Shown: in pieces, positions 23,644 to 33,564 of the stretch
Layout of the letters: every line of letters begins with the position of its first letter
How positions within the stretch are numbered: the first letter of the stretch is position 1
From: Pratylenchus scribneri
Lineage: Eukaryota; Nematoda; Chromadorea; Rhabditida; Pratylenchidae
Length of the DNA: 64,000 nt
Reading direction: 5' to 3'
Assembly (NCBI GenBank): GCA_030063045.1
Contig: JAQSEB010000189.1
Span: 124,001-188,000, forward strand
The notes under the pieces: model-generated
Databases searched by the model: none
The model's input: only the letters and a program-made list of their open reading frames with translations
What the model was told of the DNA's origin: nothing
Position numbers and translations under genes: made by a program

Positions 23644-25123
23644 AGTTATTATTACTAGAATATAACAAGGATGGTCCAACAAATTCTTTCAAGTTTAAGA
23701 CTTCACAGGTGTCCATAGGCTGCAAATTTGGTCTCGATCGAACGCACTTCGGCCGTAGATTTGGCTAAAACTTAAACGAAATTTCCAACTTTACTCCGCG
23801 CGGAGCTCCGCGCGGAAAACGGTTTTTTTGGTACCCATAGGGGGGACCAAGCACTTTTCAAAAAATTTTTTCGAAATAAGCATTGGGGAATGGGTAATCG
23901 AGGTCGGCGAATCCGAATATCAAGTTTATTTTGAGATCCGCGAAGCGGTGCGCGAGTTACCGCGGTTTAAACCGCTTGGCGGACCCATAGGGGGGACCAA
24001 GCACTTTTCAAAAATTTTTTGTCTTATTTTTTCTTGAAATTGATTCAGGAATGGGTAGTCGAGGTCGGGGATCCCGAATATGAAAATTTTTTCGAGATCC
24101 GCGAAGCGGTGCGCGAGTTACCGCGGTGTAAACCGCGGAGCGGATTTTTCAAAATTTTCACAAAAACAGTCGTATATGGGGTAATCTGTGTCGGGGATCA
24201 CGAATATCATATCCATTTTGAACGAAACCCAAAGGTGCGCGGGATATATCCGGATAAAGGGGGATTAAGAGGGATTAAGTGTCAAAATGGTGGGATTACG
24301 GCGGGAAATGAGTAGGAAGTGTAGGGGAAGCGTGCCGAAGGCACGTGGGCCGGGCCGGAGGCCCGGTAGATGAGCGGGATATAGCCGGATATAGGGGGAT
24401 TAAGGGGGATTAAGCCGGATAAAGGGGGATTAAGAGGGATTAAGGGTCAATGATGGGATTAAGATGGGAAATGGGTCGGAAGTGAAGGGGAAGCGTGCCG
24501 AAGGCATGTGGGCTGGGCCGGAGGCCCAGTAGGTGAGCGGGATTAAGCCGGATATAGAGGGATTAAGCCGGATTAAGGGTCAAAATGATGGGATTAATGC
24601 GGGGAAAGGGGCCGAAGGCCACCCCTTGAGCCCCGAAGGGGCGAAGATGGAAATAGTAGGCTTGGGAGTGCGCGGGATATAGCCTGATATAGGGGGATTA
24701 AGGCGGATTAAGGGGGATTAAGAGTCAAAATGATGGGATTAAGGCGAGGAAAGGAGCCGGAGGACACCCCCTGAGCCCCGAAGGGGCGAAGATGGAAACA
24801 GGAGGCCTGGGAGTGCGCGGGATATGGCCGGATAAAGGGGATTAAGGGGGATTAAGAGGGATTAAGGGTCAAAATGATGGGATTAAGATGGGAAAAGGGG
24901 CCGAAGGCCACCCCTTGAGCCCCGAAGGGGCGAAGATGGAAATAGCAGGCTTGGGCGTGCGTGGGATTAAGCCGGATAAAGGGGTTAAAGCGGATTAAAG
25001 GGGATTAAGCCAGATTAAGCTATAAAATGACCTCAAAATTACCTAGAGACAGTGAAATCCCGCAGGGATTCTAAAAATGATTAAGCCTAAGTGATCTCAA
25101 GGCAAAAGAGCCCCGCAGGGGCT
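23644..25123 (+). repeat. Array unit 2, with internal duplication
   Basis: The longest copy. The block acccataggggggacc-to-ccgcgg is present twice (from about 23831 and about 23985), explaining the extra length. Palindrome at 23795-23816; the second block carries tcgggGATcccga at 24065-24077. The last hairpin is at 25109-25123. Confidence 0.85.
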
Positions 25124-26178
25124 AGTTATTATTACTAGAATATAACAAGACCCCAATATCAGTCTCTAACTCATAACTGTCTTCAAAATGCTCCGTAGGT
25201 CGGGAATTTTTTTTAAAAGGTGCACAGACCCGGTCGCGCTTTGTATAAAAATCTGAAATCCGGAAAATTTTCACTCCGCGCGGAGCTCCGCGCGGAAAAC
25301 GGTTTTTTTGACACCCATAGGGGGGACCAAGCACTTTTCAAAAAATTTTTTTTCGAGATAAACACTGGGGAATGGGTAATCGAGGTCGGGGATCCCGAAT
25401 ATCGAAATTTTTTCGAGATCCGCGAAGCGATGCGCGAGTTACCGCGGTGTAAACCGCGGAGCGGAAAAATAATTTTTTTCCAATTTTGACTTAAAAATAG
25501 TCATTTATGGGGTAATCTGGGTCGGGGATCACGAATATCATATCCGTTTCTCACGAAACCTAAAGGTGCGCGAGATTAAGCCGGATATAGGGGGATTAAG
25601 GCGGATTAAGGGTCAAAATGATGAGATTAAGGCGGGAAATGGGTCGGAAGTGAAGGGGAAGCGTGCCGAAGGCACGTGGGCCGGGCCGAAGGCCCGGTAG
25701 ATGTGCGGGATATAGCCGGATATAGGGGGATTAAGCCGGATTAAGTGGGATTAAGGTTCAAAATGATGGGATTAAGGTGGGGAAAGGTGCCGAAGGCCAC
25801 CCCTTGAGCCCCGAAGGGGCGAAGATGGAAATAGCAGGCTTGGGAGTGCGTGAGATTAAGTAGGATAAAGAGGATTAAGGCGGATTACGGGGGATTAAGA
25901 GGGATAAAGTGTCAAAATGATGGGAATAAGGCGGGGAAAGGGGCCGAAGGCCACCCCTTGAGCCCCGAAGGGGCGAAGATGGAAATAGCAGACTTGGGGG
26001 TGCGAGGGATTAAGCCGGATATAGGGGATTAAGGTGGATAAAAGGGGATTAAGGTGGATAAAGAGGGATTAAGGATCAAAATGATCCCAAAATCACCTAG
26101 AAACAGTGAAATCCCATAGGGATTCTAAAAATGAATAAGCCCAACAATTACATGAGGCAAGAGAGCCCCGCAGGGGCT
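25124..26178 (+). repeat. Array unit 3
   Basis: The leader differs from units 1-2 (ggtgcacagacccggtcgcg type, shared with units 4 and 5). Palindrome at 25275-25296; hairpin tcgggGATcccga at 25386-25398; last hairpin at 26164-26178. Confidence 0.85.
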
Positions 26179-27074
26179 AGTTTATTATTACTAGAATATA
26201 ACAAGGGTCCAATATCAGTCTCTAACTCATAACTGTCTTCAAAATGCTCCGTAGGTCGGGAATTTTTTTTAAAAGGTGCACAGACCCGGTCGCGCTTTGT
26301 ATAAAAATCTGAAATCCGGAAAATTTTCACTCCGCGCGGAGCTCCGCGCGGAAAACGGTTTTTTTGACACCCAAAGGGGGGACCAAGCACTTTTCAAAAA
26401 ATTTTTTCTCGAATTTTTTCTCCAAAAGTTCAGGGAATGGGTAATCGAGGTCGGCGAAGCCGAATATCGAACTTTTTTCGAGATCCGCGAAGCGGTGCGC
26501 GAGTTACCGTGGCCAAACCGCGGAACGGATTTTTTCAAAATTTTCACAAAAAAAGTCAATTATGGGGTAATCGGGGTCGGGGATAACGAATATCATATCC
26601 GTTTTGAACGAAACCCAAAGGTGCGCGAGATTAAGCCGGATTAAGGGGGATTAAGTGGGATTAAGGGTCAAAATGATGAGATTAAGGCGGGAAATGGGTC
26701 GGAAGTGAGGGGAAAGCGTGCCGAAGGCACGTGGGCCGGGCCGGAGGCGAAGTAGGTGAATGGGATTAAGCTGGATATAGAGGGATTAAGGGGGATTAAG
26801 CCGGATTAAGGGTCAAAATGATGGGATTAAGGTGGGGAAAGGGGCCGAAGGCCACCCCTTGAGCCCCGAAGGGGCGAAGATGGAAATAGCAGGCTTGGGA
26901 GTGCGTGGGATTAAGCCGGATAAAGGGGGAGGAGGATAAAAGGGGATTAAGAAGGATTAAGCCGGATTAAGCTATAAAATGACCCCAAAATCATCTAGAG
27001 ACAGTGAAATCCCGCAGGGATTCTTACAACAAACAGTAAACATGATCTCAAGGCAAGAGAGCCCCGCAGGGGCT
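26179..27074 (+). repeat. Array unit 4, shortest
   Basis: Fewer minisatellite modules than the others. Palindrome at 26331-26352; hairpin tcggcGAAgccga at 26451-26463; last hairpin at 27060-27074. Confidence 0.85.
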
Positions 27075-28109
27075 AGTTATTATTACTAGAATATAACAAG
27101 GGTCCAATATCAGTCTCTAACTCATAACTGTCTTCAAAATGCTCCGTAGGTCGGGAATTTTTTTTAAAAGGTGCACAGACCCGGTCGCGCTTTGTATAAA
27201 AATCTGAAATCCGGAAAATTTTCATTCCGCGCGGAGCTCCGCGCGGAAAACGGTTTTTTTGATACCCAAAGGGGGGACCAAGCACTTTTCAAAAAATTTT
27301 TTTCGAGATAAACACTGGGGAATGGGTAATCGAGTTCGGGGATCCCGAATATCGAAATTTTTTCGAGAACCGCGAAGCGGTGCGCGAGTTACCGCGGTGT
27401 AAACCGCGGAGCGGATTTTTCAAAATTTTCATAAAAATAGTCGAATATGGGGTAATCTGGGTCGGGGATCACGAATATCATATCCGTTTTGAACGAAACT
27501 TAAAGGTGCGCGGGATTAAGCCGGATAAAGGGGGATTAAGTGGGATTAAGGGTCAAAATGATGGGATTAAGGCGGGAAATGGGTGGGAAGTGAGGGGGAA
27601 GCGTGCCGTAGGCACGTGGGCCGGGACGGAGGCCCGGTAGATGTGCAGGATATAGCCGGATATAGGGGGATTTAGCCGGATTAAGTGGGATTAAGGGTCA
27701 AAATGATGGGATTAAGGTGGGGAAAGGGGCCGAAGGCCACCCCTTGAGCCCCGAAGGGGCGAAGATGGAAATAGCAAGCTTGGGAGTGCGTGGGATTAAG
27801 CCGGATATAGGGGGATTAAGGCGGATTAAGGGGGATTAAGGGTCAAAATGGTGGGATTAAGGTGGGGAAAGGGGCCGAAGGCCACCCCCTGAGCCCCGAA
27901 GGGGCGAAGATGGAAATAGCAGGCTTGGGAATGCATGGGATTAAGCCGGATAAAGGAGGATTAAGAGGGATTAAGAAGGATAAAGGGCGATTAAGCCATA
28001 AATGCCCCAAAATCACCTAGACTCAGTGAAATCCCGCAGGGATTCTGAAAATTGGATTAATACCAATCCAATACCGTATCATACGCGGTTAAAGAGCCCC
28101 GCAGGGGCT
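27075..28109 (+). repeat. Array unit 5
   Basis: Palindrome at 27226-27247. One gtgccGTAggcac variant replaces the usual GAA loop near 27603-27615, keeping the stem. Last hairpin at 28095-28109. Confidence 0.85.
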
Positions 28110-29471
28110 AGTTATTATTATAAGAAAATAACAAGGGTCCAACATCAAATTCTTTCAAGTTTGAGCTTTCCGGGTACTCCTTAGGTCGGGAATTTTTTTT
28201 AAAACTGTGGGCAATTGGGTCGAGATTTGTAGAAAAATCTGAAAACCGGAAAATTTTGACTCCGCGCGGAGCTCCGCGCGGAAAACGGTTTTTTTGACAC
28301 CCATAGGGGGGACCAAGCACTTTTCAAAAATTTTTTGTCTTATTTTTTCTTGAAAAGTGATCAGGAATGGGTAATCGAGGTCGGCGAAGCCGAATATCAA
28401 GTTTATTTCGAGATTGGCCAAGCGGTGCGCGAGTTACCGTGGCCAAACCGCGGAACGGATTTTTTCAAAATTTGCACAAAAATAGTCATTTATGGGGTAA
28501 TCGGGGTCGGGGATCACGAATATCATATCCATTTTGAACGAAACCTAAAGGTGCGCGAGATTAAGCCGGATAAAGAGGGATTAAGAGGGATTAAGGGTCA
28601 AAATGATGAGATTAAGACGGGAAATGAGTCGGAATTGAGGGGGAAGCGTGCCGAAGGCACGTGGGCCGGGCCGGTGGCCCGGCGGTTGCGAGGGCTATAG
28701 CCGGATAAAGGGGGATATATCCGGATAAAGGGGGATTAAGGGGGATTAAGGGTCTAAATGATGGGATTAAGGTGGGGAAAGGGGCCGAAGGCCACCCCCT
28801 GAGCCCCGAAGGGGCGAAGATGGAAATAGCAGGCTGGGGATTGAGCAGGATTAAGCCGGATATAGGGGGATAAAGGGGGATTAAGGGTCTAAATGATGGG
28901 ATTAAGGTGGGGAAAGGGGCCGAAGGCCACCCCCTGAGCCCCGAAGGGGCGAAGATGGAAATAGCAGGCTTGGGAGTGCATGGGATTAAGCCGGATAAAG
29001 GGGGATTAAGAGGGATTAAGGCGGATTAAGGGTCAAAATGATGGGATTAAGGCAGGGAAAGGGGCCGGAGGCCACCCCCTGAGCCCCGAAGGGGCGAAGA
29101 TGGAGATAATCAACCTGAGCCCCGAAGGGGCGAAGATGGAGATAATCCCCCTGAGCCCCGAAGGGGCGAAGATGGAGATAATCCCCCTGAGCCCCGAAGG
29201 GGCGAAGATGGAGATAATCCCCCTGAGCCCCGAAGGGGCGAAGATGGAGATAACCCCCCTGAGCCCCGAAGGGGCGAAGATGGAGATAACCTCCCTGAGC
29301 CCCGAAGGGGCGAAGATGGAGAAAACCGCTGCGAAAAGAGATCAATTCCCTCCGAGACATTCAAATAGTCTAAAGTAGGCTAGACTCAGTGAAATCCCGT
29401 AGGGATTCCAAAAACGAAGTGTCCCAAGCATAAATCCATATATCTCAAGGCAAAAGAGCCCCGCAGGGGCT
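28110..29471 (+). repeat. Array unit 6, with 36-bp minisatellite
   Basis: Palindrome at 28261-28282; hairpin tcggcGAAgccga at 28381-28393. Its 3' part carries a run of about six 36-bp repeats (29098-29330). Last hairpin at 29457-29471. Confidence 0.85.
29098..29330 (+). repeat. 36-bp minisatellite, about 6.5 copies
   Basis: Each copy contains gccccgaaggggcgaagatg and ggagataatccccctga. The period is 36, a multiple of three, so the plus strand stays open (MEIIPLSPEGAK repeated) and so does the minus strand. Each copy holds one ccccGAAgggg hairpin. Confidence 0.9.
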
Positions 29472-29999
29472 AGTTATTATTACTAGAAAATAAGGTGGGT
29501 AAACGCGGGAATTATTTCAAATATCTCGATTCAAAATGGTCCTATCGACAAGCGGTTTGGTGCTAACCATATCTTGACCTGGTGTAGATATGGCGCAAAA
29601 ATGTTATTTTTTCAAAATTTTCACTCCGCGCGGAGTTATGGCCAAAAAACGGTATTTTTGGCACCCATAGGGGGGACCAAGCACTTTTCAAAAAAATTTT
29701 TTTCGAGATAAGTTAATAGGAATGGGTAATCGAGGTCGGCGAAGCCGAATATCGAACTTTTTTCGAGTTTGGCCAAGCGGTGCGCGAGTTACCGTGGCCA
29801 AACCGCGGAACGGTTTTTTCCAAAATTTTCACAAAAATAGTCAATTATGGGGTAATCGGGGTCGGGGATCACGAATAACATATCCGTTTTGAACGAAACC
29901 TAAAGCTGCGCGGGATTAAGCCGGATAAAGGGGGATTAAGAGGGATTAAGGGTCAAAATGATGGAATTAAGTTAGGAAAAAGGCCGGAGGCCACCCCCC

Positions 30000-30390
30000 T
30001 GAGCCCAGAAGGGGCGAAGGTGGAGATAACCCCCCTGAGCCCCGAAGGGGCGAAGATGGAGATAACCCCCCTGAGCCCCGAAGGGGCGAAGGTGGAGATA
30101 ACCCCCCTGAGCCCCGAAGGGGCGAAGGTGGAGATAACCCCCCTGAGCCCCGAAGGGGCGAAGGTCGAGATAACCCCCCTGAGCTCCGAAGGGGCGAAGA
30201 TAGAGATAACCCCCTGAGCCCCGAAGGGGCGAAGGTGGAGATAACCCCCTGAGCCCCGAAGGGGCGAAGATGGAGATAACCCCCCTGAGCCCCGAAGGGG
30301 CGAAGGTGGAGATAACCCCCCTGAGCCCCGAAGGGGCGAAGGTGGAGATAACCCCCCTGAGCCCCGAAGGGGCGAAGATGGAGATAACCC
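30000..30390 (+). repeat. 36-bp minisatellite, about 11 copies
   Basis: The same repeat as at 29098, with ggtggagataaccc variants. Some copies are 35 bp (one C fewer), which breaks the reading frame and argues against a protein function. Confidence 0.9.
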
Positions 30391-30435
30391 CGGCGAAAAG
30401 AGATCAATTCACTCCGAGACATTCAAATAGTCTAA

Positions 30436-30600
30436 ATGGGCGAAGATGGAGATAACCCCCCTGAGCCCCGAAGGGGCGAAGGTGGAGATAACCCCCCTGA
30501 GCCCCGAAGGGGCGAAGGTGGAGATAACCCCCCTGAGCCCCGAAGGGGCGAAGGTGGAGATAACCCCCTGAGCCCCGAAGGGGCGAAGATGGAGATAACC
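30436..30600 (+). repeat. 36-bp minisatellite, about 4.5 copies, with duplicated tail
   Basis: A second run in unit 7, separated from the first by a copy of the unit tail (gagatcaattcactccgaga, then attcaaatagtctaaa) that is present again at about 30611. This implies an unequal exchange inside the unit. Confidence 0.88.
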
Positions 30601-30743
30601 CCGGCGAAAAGAGATCAATTCACTCCGAGACATTCAAATAGTCTAAATTAGGCTAGACTCAGTGAAATCCCGCAGGGATTCCAAAAACGAAGTGTCCCAA
30701 GCACAGATCCATATATCTCAAGGGAAAAGAGCCCCGCAGGGGC

Positions 30744-31107
30744 TAGTTTATATATATATATAATATTTTCTGTTTATCGTTATTTTTTCAAAAATACGGC
30801 TTTCTAGCCGGCCGTTTTCCGAGATCTTTTTTTTAAAAGTTTCGTATTTCGGTGGCACATATCAAATAAATACCTTTTTCCCAAAAAACCCAAATGGTTT
30901 CGAGATATAAGCCAAAAACCGGTTTAAAAAATTGAACTTTTTCGGTTTGCCCAGGTAAAACTTTTTTCCTTTTGCTTTTACGGTTTTGGACCTAGAGAGA
31001 GGGGGGCAAGTTAGAGTCTTAGCTACAAAATGATATATGGTTTGTGGGGTCTAAACTCAAAACCCAGGCCTGTGGAGGCCGGCAAAAATTGGTAACTCGG
31101 CACTTTT
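30744..31107. other. Unique segment beside the array
   Basis: Starts with a short (TA)n run at about 30744-30760. The rest has intermediate G+C content with ctagccggccg, aaaaaccggttt and ggcctgtggaggcc, and is not a copy of the array unit. No open frame or gene recognised. Confidence 0.5.
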
Positions 31108-31178
31108 TCCTTTGTGGCTGATTTGGTAAGAGGGGAGGAATTGCACGGAGGTCGCGGGTTCGAATCCCACTAAAGGCC
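31108..31178 (+). tRNA. tRNA-like sequence (pseudogene or SINE head)
   Basis: About 71 nt with tRNA landmarks: an A-box match tggctgatttgg (31115-31126), a perfect B box ggttcgaatcc (31157-31167), a T-arm with TTCGAAT loop, and acceptor halves tcctttg and taaaggc that pair over six of seven positions. The anticodon arm does not pair (both sides are G-rich), and one T-stem pair is mismatched, so it is unlikely to be a working tRNA and no anticodon can be assigned. The internal promoter and following T-run would still suit RNA polymerase III. It sits between the hairpin array and the 125-bp satellite. Confidence 0.55.
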
Positions 31179-31183
31179 AATAA

Positions 31184-31191
31184 TTTTTTTT
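31184..31191 (+). terminator. T8 run, possible polymerase III terminator
   Basis: Eight T residues six bases after the tRNA-like segment, the usual kind of RNA polymerase III stop. T-runs are common in this window but not in this G+C-rich stretch. Confidence 0.45.
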
Positions 31192-31264
31192 AGATGGGTG
31201 GAAGGTCGGGGAAGTGAGCCAGCCATGGGGTATAGCCGGATAGAGGGAATTAAGCCGGATTACG

Positions 31265-31917
31265 GGGGATTAAGGTAGATATAGGGGGATTAAGCTGGAT
31301 TAAGCCCCGAAATCGATGGAAAATGACCCGGAGGGCCAGTGGAAGGTCAGGGGAGGCCTTGGGAGTGCGCGGGATATATCCGGATTAAGGGGGATTAAGG
31401 TGGATATATGGGGATTAAGCCGGATTAAGCCCCGAAATCGATGGAAAATGACCCGGAGGGCCAGTGGAAGGTCAGGGGAGGCCTTGGGAGTGCGCGGGAT
31501 ATATCCGGATTAAGGGGGATTAAGGTGGATATATGGGGATTAAACCGGATTAAGCCCCGAAATCGATGGAAAATGACCCGGAGGGCCAGTGGAAGGTCAG
31601 GGGAGGCCTTGGGAGTGCGCCGGATATATCCGGATTAAGGGGGATTAAGGTGGATATATGGGGATTAAGCTGGATTAAGCCCCGAAATCGATGCAAAATG
31701 ACCCAGAGGGCCAGTGGAAGGTCAGGGGAGGCCTTGGGAGTGCGCCGGATATATCCGGATTAAGGTGGATATATGGGGATTAAGCCGGATTAAGCCCCGA
31801 AATCGATGGAAAATGACCCGGAGGGCCAGTGGAAGGTCAGGGAAGGCTTTGGGAGTGCGCGGGATATATCCGGATTAAGGGGGATTAAGGTGGATATAGG
31901 GGGATTAAGCCGGATAA
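31265..31917 (+). repeat. 125-bp satellite, about five copies
   Basis: Copies start (taking atg of aatcgatgga) at 31316, 31441, 31566, 31691 and 31806; the period is 125, 125, 125 and then 115 through a small deletion. Each contains cccgaaatcgatgg, gacccggagggcc, ggtcaggggaggccttggg, gcgggatatatccgg and ggggattaag. The ggattaag and gatatatcc elements are shared with the large array, so the two repeat families are related. The open frames of 65 codons are by-products; 125 is not a multiple of three. Confidence 0.92.
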
Positions 31918-31946
31918 ATGGAATATAACCATACTAGGGATCTTTT

Positions 31947-31964
31947 AAAGCGCGATAGCGCTTT
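31947..31964. repeat. Perfect hairpin, 7-bp stem
   Basis: aaagcgc GATA gcgcttt, just past the satellite. Isolated GC hairpin in returning AT DNA. Confidence 0.75.
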
Positions 31965-32040
31965 CTTCCTACCAATAGCAAAATTTCTAATCGTCCCATA
32001 TATTCCTTACACCCATCAGATCATATGCCCCCCAAATTTT

Positions 32041-32065
32041 AACCAGCGGGCTTGCCCCGCTGGTT
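32041..32065. repeat. Perfect hairpin, 10-bp stem
   Basis: aaccagcggg, loop cttgc, cccgctggtt. The right edge of the G+C-rich domain; A/T-only DNA starts directly after it. Confidence 0.85.
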
Positions 32066-32370
32066 AATTAATAAATTTAAAAAATTTTTAATTAAATTTT
32101 AAATTAATTAAACCATAGAAAAATTAAATATAATAATAATAACAATAATAAATTTCAAATTATAATAATGGCTGTCGCAAACAAATATGAAATAATAAAA
32201 AATAATAAAAAATTTGGAACAAAATTAAAATTTTAAAAATAATTAAATTTTAAATGTGCGCACAACAAAATACGAATGTATAATCCATTATAGGAAGAAT
32301 AACCCTGAGAATTTTTAATATATTTGAATCAAAAAAATCATATTTTCTTAAAAAATAATTTCCAATTCAG
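32066..32370. other. AT-rich, nothing seen
   Basis: Low-complexity A/T sequence. Confidence 0.6.
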
Positions 32371-32578
32371 TTGTATTGGAAGAACATTGTTTTATCGTGT
32401 ACGCCAGATTACAATACCATATCGAATGGGCGATTTTACAGGATTTGGATTATTTCAATAGAGGCCAGGAAAATGGGAATCTTTCGCTATTAGAAATTGC
32501 ATTAATCATAAAAATCAACAATATTGCAATTAAAAAACATAAAAATTTATTGCATTCTAAAAATCCAATAAAGGATTG
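32371..32578 (+). CDS. Candidate exon, strand uncertain
   Basis: After a plus-strand acceptor-like tttccaattcag, one frame is open for 67 codons, with EEHCFIVYARLQYHIEWAIL followed by QDLDYFNRG. Two other plus frames and one minus frame are also open for 30 or more codons here, because the island is G+C-richer, so openness is not decisive. No family recognised. The A-biased surroundings favour a minus-strand gene. Confidence 0.22.
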
Positions 32579-32599
32579 ATAAATATAAAAAATTAGAAT

Positions 32600-33560
32600 C
32601 AACATTAGTAAAAGGAAAAATATTTAATTTTTTATTAAGTAAAAACAAAATTATTTATGATTAAAATATTTCTCAATATATAGAAAAATGTTGAGAATAT
32701 TTCATGAGAAAAAAATGTATTTATTTAAATTTATTCAAATTTTTGGAAATTTCTTTATTTTTAAAATATTTATACTAATAATTTTGAAAGAAATATGATA
32801 AATTGAAAATATTATAACAATAATTAATAAAATGAAATTATATTAAAAATATTTTAGAAAAATATTTTTGAAAAGAAAAATTCAAAAAATTTACTCTTTA
32901 TTTCATTATAATATGTATATTTTAAAAAAATTTTAAAAAATTATAAATAATTTAGAAGTGCAGAAAATGAAAGATAAAATAATAAGAAATTGGAAAATAA
33001 AATTTTATTATTAATGAAAATTAGTCTTTTTTTTAAATTGAAATTTGAAAATTCAATATTTAATTAAAAATATTGCAAAATAATTTGTTGTTCTTTTTTT
33101 ATTTTGAGGAAATGCTAAATTGTAAAGGAAAAATTGGATAAAAACAACTATCCTAATAAAATAAATAAGAGAGACAACGAGTGAAAAAAAATCCATTCAA
33201 CACTAAGCAAAATTATTCTTTCCTTCTTAAAATATAAAATTGATTGATAAAAAATGACAAATTTAAATTTTTAAATGATTATATTTTTCTAAAATTTATT
33301 AATTATTAGAGAAATCGCTTTAATCAGATAATATTAATACGATAAAATAAAAATTTTATATGAAATTAAATTCAATAAAAAAATGTATTTGGATCAATAA
33401 AAAAAAGAATGAATAAGAAAGATTATTAATAATTATAAAATTATTTTATTTGCCATAAAAGACATAATTATTGCATTTAATCTTCATTTTCCTTTATCCA
33501 TTCTTGATCCTTCCAAAAATATTTTTCGTCTATCTTCTTCTCTATTTTTTAAAATGGATA
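32600..33560. other. AT-rich desert, nothing seen
   Basis: Low-complexity A/T sequence. Confidence 0.55.
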
Positions 33561-33564
33561 TTAC

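Larger units (their letters stand above)
22590..30744 (+). repeat. Seven-unit G+C-rich tandem array of hairpin-dense repeats
   Basis: Seven head-to-tail units of 0.9-1.5 kb. Each runs: (1) a leader with tataacaagg; (2) a perfect 22-bp palindrome made of tccgcgcgga twice around gct-type centre; (3) aacggtttttttg then acccataggggggacc; (4) gggtaatcgaggtcgg hairpins and ccgcgaagcgg; (5) a variable minisatellite of gggggattaag, gccgaaggcc and gccccgaaggggc; (6) two closing hairpins, aatcccGCAgggatt and agccccGCAggggct. Unit ends at the last hairpin are 23643, 25123, 26178, 27074, 28109, 29471 and 30744. The G+C content is far above the surroundings. Open frames occur on both strands but change frame between units and are not conserved as proteins. 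There is no similarity visible to rRNA, tRNA or known transposon proteins. Confidence 0.9.
29472..30744 (+). repeat. Array unit 7, most diverged
   Basis: The leader differs, and the palindrome is broken: only its left half is kept (from 29625). It has two runs of 36-bp repeats separated by a repeated tail block (gagatcaattcactccgaga at about 30400 and 30611). The last hairpin at 30730-30744 is followed directly by a TA dinucleotide run. Confidence 0.85.

Noticed and set aside
23828..28700. Open frames of 60-122 codons repeated in the array (peptides such as WVIEVGEAEYQVYFEIREAV)
   Set aside because: They occur on both strands, shift frame and end differently from unit to unit, and follow from palindromes and high G+C. 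The sequence variation preserves stems, not codons.
29016..30651. Repeat-coded proteins (MEITPLSPEGAK or HLRPFGAQGGY repeats)
   Set aside because: Both strands are open because the 36-bp period lacks stops; 35-bp copies break the frame.
22590..30744. CRISPR array
   Set aside because: No short repeat-spacer regularity; the context is eukaryotic and units are about 1 kb.
31108..31178. Functional tRNA gene
   Set aside because: The anticodon stem does not pair and one T-stem pair is mismatched; kept only as a tRNA-like element.
31316..31763. Three near-identical 65-codon frames
   Set aside because: By-product of the 125-bp satellite; the period is not a multiple of three.
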